From: Glossina fuscipes
Lineage: Eukaryota; Arthropoda; Insecta; Diptera; Glossinidae
Direction of reading: 5' to 3'
Assembly: GCF_014805625.2 (NCBI RefSeq)
Contig: NW_023998440.1
Span: 2,082,993 to 2,146,992, forward strand
DNA: 64,000 bases
Position 1 is the first letter of the stretch. Each line of letters begins with the position of its first letter. The notes beneath the pieces are model-generated. The model had not been told where the DNA came from and ran no database searches. It was given only the letters and a program-made list of their open reading frames with translations. A program made the position numbers and the translations under genes. Below are positions 51,270 through 62,620 of the stretch, one piece after another.

Positions 51270-51972
51270 GGTGTTTGTATATATTTTGATCAACGACGTC
51301 TATTGATGAACATGATAAAATAATGCAAAGTGTCAGTGTACACAACGGTTAAATTCTATGAGATTTTGACCTTTCTCTGCATAATATAACTGCTTTCGAT
51401 TTAAAAGCATTGATTTTGATATAAATGACGAAGAACGGCCTGCGGAATTAAAAAAGAGCGAAGACAACGAACTGCAAAAGGCGGAAACCCATTTAACACT
51501 TGCAAAAAAATTTCGAGAGGCTTAGCACTTGATGAATCAACTGTATTGAGACGCTTAAATGCAATGCAAAAATCCAAAAGGAGGGAAAATGCTTTACCAT
51601 ATGAATCGCTATTTCATTGGCTCCCTGGTAAAAAAAAGATATATTTTCTGTGATGTATTGTGACTGGCGATGAGAAGTGGGATTACCGCGACAATCCCAA
51701 GCTCCAAAAGTCATGGATTAGTCCAGGGTAGCCAGGAAAAAAGACCAGCAATAGGGGTTAAAAGGCTCAGTCATCCTCTTGCATGACAATCCTTGGCCAC
51801 AGGTTGGAAAAGTTGTCGGGGATACACTCTTGCAGCTTGAAACGTCGAGTAGTTGGTGAAAAGTTGTAGAAAACAATGAAAAATATTTTAATTAATATTA
51901 TTGTACATTGTACCAATTTTTCTCAATAAACACCTTTCAAGTGGAGAAATGATCAAAATACATGCAACCACC
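51270..51972 (+). mobile_element. Internally deleted mariner-family DNA transposon with both terminal inverted repeats
   Basis: A 703-bp element is bounded by TA on both sides (51268-51269 and 51973-51974), the target duplication of Tc1/mariner elements. The left end begins GGTGTTTGTATATATTTTGA. The right end, read inward on the minus strand, begins GGTGGTTGCATGTATTTTGA, so the ends match at 17 of the first 20 bases. Between them lies a broken mariner transposase. Full mariners are about 1.3 kb, so roughly half of the interior is gone. The element cannot make transposase, but with near-matching ends it could in principle be moved by a related active copy elsewhere. I do not assign a subfamily. 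Confidence 0.87.
51440..51895 (+). pseudogene. Mariner transposase pseudogene (frameshifts, stops, two internal deletions)
   Basis: The remains of a DD34D cut-and-paste transposase can be followed through several frames. In order they give the N-terminal helix-turn-helix part (LDESTVLRRLNAMQKSK), then TGDEKWDYRDNPKLQKSWIS with the first catalytic aspartate (about 51667), then LLHDNPWPQVGKVV, where the second aspartate is in HDN (51782-51790), and finally the C-terminus VVENNEKYFN followed by a stop at 51893-51895. The TGDEKW and HDN motifs are only about 40 codons apart instead of about 90, which shows one deletion. A second deletion runs from just after HDN to near the C-terminus and removes the third catalytic aspartate. 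There are in-frame stops before KVVENN and after the SWIS block, and a frameshift near 51520. No function is possible. The family call is secure from the motif order. Confidence 0.85.
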
Positions 51973-52848
51973 TAATATATACAAAATATATACATATATA
52001 TATACAAGTATTTATGTATAGTTATATACGTGTGTATAAATGTGGAAGCCCACATATTGTATGGACGGTTGATTTTGCATAAAACTATAAAATGTAATTA
52101 AAATGATAATTTTTAATGCATCATATATATGAATGCATACAGGCTCGAATAAAAAACATACACTTATATAATAAGATATATATATAAACATTTATAGTAT
52201 AAACATTGTAACATTTAATATTTAAGTATTGTAGCATTTTGTATTTTCATTACTTTGCATGTGTGGCAGTGTGTATGCATGTGTTTACTATGACACTATC
52301 AACTCCATTATTACTTGCTGTTGTTATCAGTTTTAATCGTTTTTAGCAAATTATTAATTGTTTCATTATATCAAAGCGAACGTACACAAACCAATCTAAG
52401 CCTACGAGAGAGATGCTTGAATTAATTTCAATCATTTTTGTAAGTACCTAACATTTTTAAAAATCCAGACAACTCAAAGTTTTTATTACTCAGTCCAGAT
52501 TAACTGGTCAAGCACATTGTTCTGCGCCGAGTATAGAAAAAGGCAGTCAGAAGGAGCTATTATTTGCAAAGCAATCTTAACTACGATGAGCGTCTTAGGA
52601 ACCTAGTTGGACATGCACATAGTAAGCGTAACGTTTTGCCAGCTTTCAAGCTTTTTTTTTGCACAATCAAAAAGTCTGAGTTAACTTTTCAATTACAACG
52701 TTTCCAGCTATACGATTTGTCGTCGACCTTCGCAATGAATTCTAAGCGAACGCAACCCATTGCATCCTAACTATTGTAATCTTCACGTATGCGTTATACG
52801 AGTTTTGGATTATGATAAGATGATGGTGTGGTCAGCCAGTGATTTTTT

Positions 52849-53447
52849 GTACCCATCACCGAAGGATGAGAGGCGCTTGCAACGTCCACAGCGAAGCTTC
52901 AGAGATCCACTTATTAAATACTGAACGGCTTTAAGAACGCCTGTCTGTCTGTCTGTCTGTCTGCAATTTGCAATGTCTCTGGGCAAGAAAAATGATGCTA
53001 TCAACTTCAAATTTGGGAGAAACATTAGCAATTCTTGCGCGTAAGTTGATATTGAAAATAGTCGAAATCGCTCGAATCACGCTTTCAGTGCCACGTAACC
53101 GGATAACACCTCTTCTTTACAAAAGGAATAAAAAACTGTTCTTTTGCTCATTACTCGTCAACTACAGAAGGTAAATTACAGAAGGAAAATTTATTTAATC
53201 AAATCTAAAAATTTGAACGTGCATTGTATGGACGACGCATTAGCATCTGCCTAAACCAGACAAAAGCCTAAAACGAGAAAGCCTTGACTTTTCGTGTTTT
53301 TTGCTCGTCACTCAAAAGCGATACAGAGCACACGATAAAAATTTTCACTTTTATTCTGAAAATAGAAAATAGAAATCCAGCTCATAGAATGAAAATTTAG
53401 TCATTTTTTCCTTTTTTACTTCTTTTTAGGATAACTGTGATGGATTT
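52849..53447 (-). mobile_element. Family 1 repeat, minus strand, about 600 bp
   Basis: The low-coordinate end is TGTACCCATCACCGAAGG (52849-52866). The high-coordinate end is GGATAACTGTGATGGATTTC (53429-53448), the inverse of the left end of the 18.3-kb copy. Inside are the family landmarks in reverse order, including the segment reading TTTGCTCGTCACTCAAAAGC and the GAAGCTTCAGAGATCCACTT block. The block where other copies read AGACGGACAGAC has become (CTGT)n at 52941-52963. Confidence 0.7.
52941..52963 (+). repeat. (CTGT)n microsatellite inside a family 1 repeat
   Basis: Nearly six CTGT units replace the shorter CAGACGGACAGA-type motif of other copies. Confidence 0.93.
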
Positions 53448-53987
53448 CGAAGATTCGGTCATGAACGAAATTTTTTTACTTTTCTGGTTGTAACTTTATT
53501 GTAAAGCTTCCAACTTCCAACGCCTATCAGGATGACATGATCTCCGATGAGTAATACATGTCGACATCTTTCCGCTTTGATCCGTATTGCATTCACATGG
53601 AATCGTTTTGTAGCATTTCTTGGACAAATCAACTTGGATCTTCAATTAATGCTCCCTAAAATGTTCTGTGCTCAAGCATTTTCGACCGAAAATTGTTATT
53701 TTTAAATCTACCAAAAAATATACTTTAACACATCAGGGCGTTTATGAAAAAACGAAGGGATATGAATGTGAAAAAATAAAAATTAATTCAAATATGAAAT
53801 ACAATACATACGTACGCGCTGCGACCCTCATGCATCTAAACTATTTTAAATATTTGTACAATAATATGGCAATAGTAATGTATAGGACTTTCGAATATAT
53901 TTCGTATCTAATATGTTTGTATATATAAATATATTTTAGGTGTATGAATAAATTTTCTGCATTTTTTGATAAAAATAAAATTTATTT

Positions 53988-54491
53988 TTGTGGTCTCCTT
54001 CATATAGATGCTATGTAGATTCAATTGAATCTGTTCAAAAGCATTTCTTGCTGTTTACCCTTAGGAGCTTGGGCTGGGACCCGATTGCCTCTCTTCCGCC
54101 CTGTGAAAATAGGTTGCTTCTATTATCCTTACCATCACTTGAGAAACGTAGATTTGTTCTTGCGGTTTTCTTGTTAACCAAAGTAATAAAGGATACTATT
54201 GACTCGCCCGCATCATTTGGTGAGGTAAGCTTTAATGTCCCTAACCGCTTCTCTAGGCACTTTATCTTGATTAAGCTTAGTCAATGTAAATACAATTATG
54301 AGCTGTTTAACCCGCTCGGAGTTGTTTGCAGAAACCTTAATGTCGTCTATCACATGTTCTCATTATCGGACTCTTTAACGTCTATTAAAGCAATTTTGCT
54401 TAATACGCGCGATTTATCTATGTCGTACTTGAACCAACATTTCATTCTTAATATCTCTTTTTTTTTATTTAAAATAATATTGTGTTGTTAA
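53988..54491 (+). pseudogene. Non-LTR retrotransposon (jockey-like LINE) reverse-transcriptase tail, 5'-truncated
   Basis: The frame is open for 167 codons. The first 130 or so resemble the stretch after the catalytic core of jockey-type reverse transcriptases. The recognisable blocks are SIESVQKHFLLFTLRSLGW, then an LPPCENRLLLLSLPSLEKRR block and a VFLLTKVIKDTIDSP block, then FNPLGVVCRNLNVVYHMF. The order R/S-IE-VQK-F--F-LR, LPP-E-R, L--L--RR and CR-FN--Y--F is usual at the C-terminus of these proteins. There is no ATG at the start; the frame opens with TTG. The catalytic core, endonuclease and gag are absent, which fits 5' truncation during target-primed insertion. The last 35 codons are AT-rich and probably 3' UTR. 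No poly-A tail or target duplication was found. The host LINE family could be jockey or a close relative. Confidence 0.75.
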
Positions 54492-57400
54492 CGCGTTGTT
54501 TGCCAAGCTTATGCATGTTTGCAATGGTTCAGGGGCTCACTTGCGACATGATATACATACATACTTACTACGTAACTTAATAAGCGAAATGTTCATCAGC
54601 TTGCGGATGCCCCCGGGATAGAAACTTCGTGTTTTCGTGGCGATATAGTTATTGACCTCTTTCCGCGAGTGTTACATGTCTGGCAAAGACGCCCCAATCG
54701 GAAGATGTTTCTCCTCCCATGTTGAAGATTACTTCCTGTACTTCCTGCTTTTGCTGAGGATAAACGAACATATGCGAATTTTCATCGTTTGGAAGACGAA
54801 AATTTTACGCAGTATATCTCGCCGGCTACTTTTTAACTATTCCACAGCTTGTTGAATTTTAACCGCAAACTACCAGAACTTGTAACCAACTGAACTTATA
54901 TCGCATAAGCGCCAATCCCTAAGTTATCTACACCCAAAATTTCGGACGAAGTGAAAGCACCAGATATGTTTTATAAAGCAAGCAATTTCAAAGCAGAGAA
55001 TCTATTTGTATACCTAATATATATGTATATGTGTTTAATGTTAAAAATACTTAAATTTTATTTTATGATTATTTTGTCAGTTTAATTTTTTAGTTTCCTG
55101 AGTGCGGTAAAGCAGTATTGAAATTATTTATGTACTAAATAATAAATTTTTACATTTAGATGCTGTTATTAAAAAACAAGCTATAATTTGTTTATTTTTT
55201 ACGCTTATGCGATCTAGTATCCAATAGGGGTTTAATTGAATCTTAACATTTGTCTGTTCGTTGTGCCATAGATCATTTGTGGTACACAGTATATTAAGTT
55301 TCTGTGCACGTTCGTAACACGCAGAAAGGCTTATGTTGGATCCACCTTTTCATCATATCAGAATTATTTTTTTAATCGATGTAAGCTTCTCTGTTTGTCT
55401 GTACTTCTCTCCATGGGCTGTCTGCTCATCTATTCTTCCGTACAACTTACAGGTATTGCAATTCGATAAATAAAAAACATTCGCGGTCCTATTGATTAAG
55501 GACAAGTCGCTTGAAAATTGAAATCATTCTATATCCCTATAAGATATATGTTTTACAGCGAATCGACAATAAAAGAAAAATTCACTAGTTGATGCTTGCA
55601 AAGGGATTTCTATGAAGTTATTTCATCGTGCTTTAAATGTATCTGAATTAAGTCCGTAAACGCAGAATATAATGATTTAATATAGAAGTGAATATTCTTC
55701 TACATTCGTGAGTGTTTTCTCATAAGTACTGTGAGGACTTTTGACCCTTTCCTGGTGCTGGGATATGCTCAGCGGCACCAGCCCCACGACGCTCACAAGA
55801 ACTGTGTGGTTATCTTCTTCATTGAGTTTACTTCATTTTCAGCTCGTTCATTATTTACAATCAAAAGCGAAGTTGCTAATGCAATCCCCAAACTGCAAGC
55901 AGTTGATGAAACTTGAGTCTACTACGAATTTTTATATATGTTTGAAATCCGCGCTATTTATAGAGATGTCTAAATGAATTAATTGTTATTAATTATTATT
56001 TATATGGAACTTCCAAAAATTCGCTCTCATTGTAAATTTCCATCTTATCATAACCCAGCTCATAAATGTACAAGAGTCGACAGCGATTAAAAATCACTAT
56101 TTGTTGACAGACCGTTAAGCATATGAATATGCGTAGGCAGTTAATGCAAAAGACACCTTCTTCTTTGGAAACGAACATACATAGACCCCTCCCTTTGAAC
56201 ATACATTTGTACTATCGGAGCACGATATGACTTGCATTCACATAATCAAAGGGAATCCCATCTCCTTGGCAGAAAGACCTTAAACGAGGAAAAATTTTTG
56301 GACACAACTGTACTGACACAACTGTATGTGAAAAAAATAAATTTAAGCTATAAAGGGAAAACAATTAACAATTTAATTACTCACAGGGTAATTTATAAAA
56401 GAAAAACTCGATAAGATTAGAGTTAATTCTTCCACCTCTATTTTTCGACGTGTTTCTTCACCGGCTCAGATAATTGATTTATTCAATTGCAAGGCAAATA
56501 CAATGATTCAAACGCGTTTTCACACTCTGCATATCAAAAGCAAATGCTACTAATCTTACCACTGCGTTTACGCGATACTTACATTGGGGCGCTTTTGCTG
56601 CAGTCGACTAAAAAGTACCGGGATCGGTCTATGCCTGTCGATAACGAATAAAGTCGACAACTACCGATTCTTGACTTGCTATAACGAGTGAGTTTGCACC
56701 TGTCGATAAAGTTTGCATTTTTGTTAGTATCTGATGAAAAGTTTTTCCATCGTAAAATTTCTGTGGATCGGCCACTGAGTTAACTTATATTAAGTCTAAC
56801 ATGCCGCATATCTTATGCTCTTAGTTATTGCACAAAGAAAAAAAGAAGTCCCTGGACGTTAAGCAGTGACTCTTTAAGAACTCAACCAACTTTTATCACA
56901 AACTGTCGCCAATTTGACATAAGAGACCGTTTCATGTAAGAAATGTTCTTGTTTTGCATTTTTTCTATCCTCAATAAGTAAGTATTTGTTTTATACGCCT
57001 ATATGACTAAGGGCACCAGTAGGACATGAAGCCTGATAGCCATAAGATGTCATCGTTGTAATTAGCTTAATCGCACCCCAAAATGTATTTTCGCTTGACC
57101 GTCTAGCAGTGGAAAGATAACATATATACCATCACATTGGCTTAGTACGCGAAAAGTTCGTAAAAGTGGACTGTCTGCGAAGGTCTGGTGAAGTGAGCTG
57201 CTCTGGGTTTGTTTTCATTGAGTATTGGTTCAAGTCAATATCCAAATGGCTCAAAACCTTCAATTTTCATCAAAGCTATCAACTTGCAAACGGCCCGCTT
57301 TAACACGAATCTTACTTATCAATTGAAGAATATGTCATTTTCCAAAGAATTAAACACTTGTTATAAGCTTTGATAAAAACATTTTAAAACATTCAACTTT

Positions 57401-60400
57401 TTCATATCGATTAAGAACAAATTAAACGATCGCTTTGCTCTCATTTTTGTATAAAATAAAAAATAAAACCACACGGAACATATTAAAAGTGTTAAAACCA
57501 CTAAATTTGTTAAATTAATAAATAGACAGACACCCAAGAGGATATTAACAACACGTAAAGCGCCGACATATTCCCGCAAGCACCCAGCAACACATGCTCA
57601 TATTATATAAACAAAGCAAACAACAAAGCTAATGTATACGAAAGCAATTGTTTCAAAAACAATGGTTAACTAAAAAAAAGATGAATTCATACGGCAACCA
57701 AAACTAACAGAGATAGAGAAATAGCAATAAAAAGAAAAGCACCGCAGAAATAAAAAACAACCAAAAAAAAAAAAAGAAATAACAAACTAACATAGGGTAC
57801 ATCATATATAAACGGAATGGAGTTTCTATTCATCGTAATCATCACCAAGGAAGTTTGTCTATGCAAGTGTTCACCGACAATACTACCGCAGATAAAATAA
57901 AATATGAAAAATCGTTGAGCACAAGATTTATATGCAAAAGTTTGCAAACAAATGTTGATGTCAGTATTAAAGTTGAAATTATGTGAACGCATACGCTCCA
58001 AGGATCAAGTGCAAAGTACGTAATCGTTATGCTTATTTACTATAAATGACTTGATGTATAATCTGAAGCCCTAAGATGTTTATAGGAAGCTGAACTGAAC
58101 TGAAGGGCCATCCCAAACAGGTTTGTTTTTTTCACATAGATTCCTTTTGTTGTGAAAGTGATCTAAGTCGAATTATTTGAAAATGGAGAAATTTAACGTG
58201 AAAAACGAATTAAAAAGTTTGCACATCTAAAACATAAAAATTGACGATCGCTATAACGATTTATGCGATGCTGATAATACTGTCTCCAGAGTGGTGTTAA
58301 CAAGCTGGAGGCTAGATTACATTATCTACAGAACTAGTCGTGATGCTCTCTTCACAAGATACATTTTTCTTAAAAACAACGTGTCTTTTTTTCATTATTA
58401 TTGTTATCATTTATTTAGGCCAAATAAACAAATCCCAGAAATAAAAGTGGGATAAGCACCAGCAACTAAAGCAACCAAAGAAATAAATTTGAGGACTAAA
58501 AGTAGGGTAAGTGCTAGCAACTAAGACTATCTCTCTTCTCTTCATTTTTTTTTAAACTAAATTCGATGGTTAGTTTCGGTTTAGCTTAGCAAAGTTTTTG
58601 GCCTGAAGAACAGCTCGAGCTTCGGTTGTAATTGTTGACGTAATTTCGTTGAGGATGTGATCATTTGCACTTGGCTTGTGGCGGCTACTGCTGCATAGGC
58701 ACGGAACGGTTCATCATTTTTAGAACCGTATTTAAAAAGGGATGCCAAGCGCCATTTTCCAAATGGTTAGTTTTTCCTGCGATTTATTTATGTTGAGAGT
58801 GAAATATCACAACGATTAGGGGAATAGTTATTTCTTTTGTAACATCTATATAGGAGTTAAGTGCGCACTGATATATTTTGATTCTTTTGGCAATAATAGA
58901 TATTTCAACATCTTCGCCACAAACAAGCTGTTTCGGAATGATTTTGGCCTTTAACTCCGTACGCTCTGTTTTTTAAGTTGCAAGACTAGTCTCGACAGTG
59001 GTGTTATTGATGGGTGTAGTTCGGAAAGCATATGGACTAGCTCTAACCTGACTTGATGATCAGTGGATCTTAAAACATTTATTTCCGACTTGTGCTGTTG
59101 TTGCCAGATATGATTAAATAATAGCCAATTTTTCTTAAAACAAGGCATTTTGCTAGGATAAGCAACAGTTTTTACGCGAGCAAAGCGATGTAGCGAGTAA
59201 GCTATTGCGTTTCGGTCCCGTTTCTATTTCTCCCTAAATACTTTTAAATTCCTCATAAAAGTTGAGCACATTTTCTTTGACAGATAACTCGGCACTGTAT
59301 CGTTCAAGTGAAAGAAAAGATGAAACATTCTGCGACTAATAGAATGATCGATTTTAAGTGACATAGCTAACGCCAAATAAGTTAGTTTTCTCCGCTTCGA
59401 AAAAGTAATCGAACAAGAAACAGTCCCTCCTGGTAAACTGTCTAGTAAAGTCTTTAGACGGAAACTCAAGACTAGAAACGACAGAAAACCCAAATGCCGG
59501 GTGTTTAGCTTATGATGTTACTTCTTATTGGTTCTTTCAGTTTCCTAGACTATATTTCTAAAGTCTATGAATCAGAGGAGAGAGGAGGCCTTGATGAGCT
59601 AATTCTTCATTTAAAAGCCAAGGGGCGAAGCATACAAGAAACCAATGGCTTGTGCTTGAACAAAGCTAAAAGCCAATTTAATTCAGTCTAATTTTAATTT
59701 CGTCCCTTCCTACACAATTTTAAAATTTGGGTTCGTATGCTGTTCAAGTAGGTCAGTAAATGATGCGTTGGATTAATTACGACTTATAGTTTTATTTTTT
59801 CTTCATAACCATTCGCAGTTGATAGCGATACTCTATAGTAGTTTTAGTTTTGCTTACGCACGTGAAGGCTTCAGCGCAAGCAGAATCCAGAAAGTCGATC
59901 GAATCCTTATGTCACTACCTTTTTAAAAATGTGCCTGTCGCTTACTATTTAACAATTGACGAGTTAAGTTTTTTGTATCAAATTGGCCTACAACATGTTC
60001 GGAAAGAAACTCGGTTCAGAGAAATAAAAAGTCATATTTCGTCGCTCGCCTTACGGAAGAATTGTAGGAAACTTGATGAAATTACTTCGCAAATAGTTGC
60101 AATATTCATTATATTTACAAGATCATAAGATCGGACCGCTGAACCGCTGTAATTGGGCTTTTGAGCTGAAAGTGTTCACATTACCTTGAAATTGCCAGTA
60201 AGTCTGAATCATTAAATCGCATTAATTATGTTCCGACTCTTCGTAGGCATCGCCTGTCGCAATCTCCCCTTCTTACCATACAGGATCGCATTGTTTTTCC
60301 AGTCGAGAAGCTTATCAAGTAACCTGTGATACGCTATTCTTTCACATCCACACATAGCTCCGATTTGACACATAAATGGCAACACTGTTTGCAGATCCAT

Positions 60401-60484
60401 AATTTCTGCATAGGACGAATCTCTCAAACTATTCGCGTCAACATTTCATGGCATTCTGACGATTAGCTTAACACAGTTTTGTGC
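54492..60484. other. AT-rich non-coding DNA
   Basis: Apart from the family 2 tail at 55.3 kb, nothing is firmly identified. The stretch at 58.55-59.5 kb has several minus-strand frames of 65-90 codons that could be one broken coding region of an old transposon, but no motif supports that. At 56.58-56.72 kb the string TGTCGATAA occurs twice. Confidence 0.4.
55262..55462 (-). mobile_element. Family 2 repeat fragment (tail), minus strand
   Basis: Read on the minus strand: GAGCAGACAGCCCATGG, ATAAGCCTTTCTGCGTGTTA, CGAACGTGCACAGAAACTTA, then ATATACTGTGTACCACA. These match the CAAGCCC-TGTGCGTGTTAC and AAACTTAACATA blocks of the 14.8- and 24.8-kb copies. Confidence 0.5.
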
Positions 60485-60867
60485 CGCTATTTTCTTTGTC
60501 GCTTTGAACTATTTTTGGCTGTTTCTGTCTTATCGGTTGACTCTATAGCGTAATGATGAATCCATGTTTCATCCATTGTCATAAATTGCATGAAAATATC
60601 TTTGATATTTTTTTACCTAAGCAGCTACAACAGCCATCAAAAGTGAGCAAACGCAATATATATTTCGGGCAATGCTTTTTTATGGACCAACACCTAAGCA
60701 AAATCGTAAATACACAGCCTTCTGATATCTTTAAGGTGTTAGCTAAGCCTCGCAGCTTCAGTTTTTGATCTTTCAAAACGATTTTGCCTCTTTCTTTAAG
60801 TTTTCTTGAGCAGTTGCCTAATTCGGGTGACCAACGCTCTCAGCATCATCGGTATTCATAAGCCTGC
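60485..60867 (-). pseudogene. Mariner transposase pseudogene, second lineage (N-terminal half)
   Basis: On the minus strand, shifting frames give pieces of a mariner transposase. First comes the acidic linker NTDDAESVGHPN, then ATAQENLKKEAK, then DQKLKLRGLANTLKISEGCV (the helix-turn-helix region), then FTILLRCW. Last is MTMDETWIHHYAIES, which holds the first catalytic aspartate in the MDETW form. This MDETWIHHY signature differs from TGDEKW in the copy at 51.3 kb, so the two come from different mariner lineages. Stops and frameshifts interrupt the region between KISEGCV and MTMDETW. After AIES the match fades. I could not find the second or third catalytic aspartate, or a convincing pair of terminal repeats. 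It is an old inactive fragment. Confidence 0.72.
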
Positions 60868-61389
60868 GTCTAAAATTAGCAAATCACCCACAAATTTATT
60901 GTTTCCACAGATATGAGTCGTCACAGCGTCTTTCACACTAATGCACACGAAAGAAAGAAAGGAAGAAGGAGAAAAGAAGTATCATACCGTTGGGAGATTG
61001 GTACCGTCCAGAAATCGTGAGGCTGTCGACTGTGTCGCCTTATATATGTCAGACCGAAGCGTTATTGCTATTATAGACTTAAAAGCAAAACTAAATTAGA
61101 AATTCATTGGAAAAGTAATTAAATTGAGTTTTATTTGGAGAACAGACTTGGTCTATTTTCAATTCGAACGACTTATACATAATATTAAAGTATAATTGTG
61201 TTGATAGAAAGAAGAACTTTCGTATGCCATTATGAAGGCAAAGCCAATGCCGCTTAGTAAATAATGGAAAACTATAGTGCGCCACCATCGAGAAAAGCAC
61301 TAAAAACTACCATCGACGCATACAATATAACCATTATTTTATATATTAAAGCTATAGGAAGAACAAGAGCAGCACTAAAAAAAAACCAA

Positions 61390-61430
61390 AAATCATCATC
61401 GTCATCATCGTCATCATCATCATCACAATA
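61390..61430 (+). repeat. (CAT)n / CATCGT tract
   Basis: ATCATCATCGTCATCATCGT continues as CATCATCATCATCAC, a short imperfect triplet repeat. Confidence 0.85.
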
Positions 61431-62584
61431 ATCACGAGCAACAGTCATGATTTAGTGTATAACACCCAAAAAATAAAAACCATTTTTGCTGCCGTTGCTA
61501 TTTGATTCCCAAAAGTTCACTGTTGCTATCCTTTGTATCTCATCCGGTATAGTTTTTTGCCTTTTTTCTTTTTTTTTTTTTGTTTCTTTCTCTTACTTTC
61601 TCCACCAATGTTAAATAGTATTTGTTTTGTTTGTATACAATAAAAACAACAACACTCTTTTCACTCTGCCTTTCATGAATGCTATACACTATTCCCCCAC
61701 CTTCGTAGAGACCCAACATTAGATATAAAACTCTAACGCGATTCTATGGGGAAATTCAATTTTTCGTTTATATTTAATTTTCCAATATGTTAAAATCAAT
61801 TGAAGAAAACGTATCGTGGAGTGTTTTTTTTTTTTTCTTTCTCTTTTTTTATTTCATATGCAGACAAGTTTGTGGGTAGTTATCTGTTAGTTGTTGCTTC
61901 TACAAATTTGCAGGTTTTTGTACATTGACTGTGTATTTCAGGCGAACGATTTTGTATTTGTCTTTTAACTATTTTGTTTGTACAGGGTCTTCCAACAGCA
62001 GCGAAATTTCATACACTCAAAGAAAAGCTTAAGTTTTCTGAAACGAATGCGAACAAGTTTACTATTGCCGTTTAAAAAAAAAAAATAATTTCTAGCACAG
62101 GTTCTCTTAGCATGAGAATTCGTAATCGTTTCTCATGCCGCTTAAGGTCCATTTTTAACACCAGCTGTTGTCTTTATTCTAAAATGTCTAGCAAGCTTTG
62201 GGTTATAAAGTTGCGAAAACATTTGCGATTTATTGCATCTCTGCGATATGACGTTTGGCTGTATCTCCCTCGCGCTTTCTCTAACTGTCCCTCCCCCGGA
62301 CAGATGAAAACTATGTTCAGTGCATCGTCACTAATGGCGTGGCTTAGGTCGCACGCGTTATCTGCTCGTAAGTTGAAACAGGACTCAAGAGATTCCCATG
62401 AGCAGTGAATAATTGGATTAAGTTAAAATGAACTTCTTCGCATTTTCTCCACTCCCATTGTTATGCGATTAGTATAAGAGTGTTGGTCCACCTTCCTTTC
62501 GAGTCGTCTTCCCATCGTTGGTGTCATTTTGTCAACATGCTCGACCGGATGATCGTCTCAAGTGTGCAGACTATATATCTGTTC

Positions 62585-62588
<4 letters not shown>

Positions 62589-62616
<28 letters not shown>
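62589..62616 (+). repeat. (CT)14 microsatellite
   Basis: A pure CT run, then TTTTTG and another short CTCTCTCT block. Confidence 0.95.

Positions 62617-62620
<4 letters not shown>

Noticed and set aside
56589..56625. GACTAAAAAGTACCGGGATC as a mariner terminal repeat
   Set aside because: No partner end within 2 kb and no transposase remnant beside it.
58951..59493. Minus-strand frames of 65 and 89 codons as parts of one transposon gene
   Set aside because: They are in separate frames with no recognisable motif, so joining them would be speculation.
62176..62332. Minus-strand phrase VFICPGEGQLEKARGRY as a LINE C-terminal tail
   Set aside because: Only one short phrase is suggestive; stops lie directly upstream and the second cysteine and histidine are not in place.
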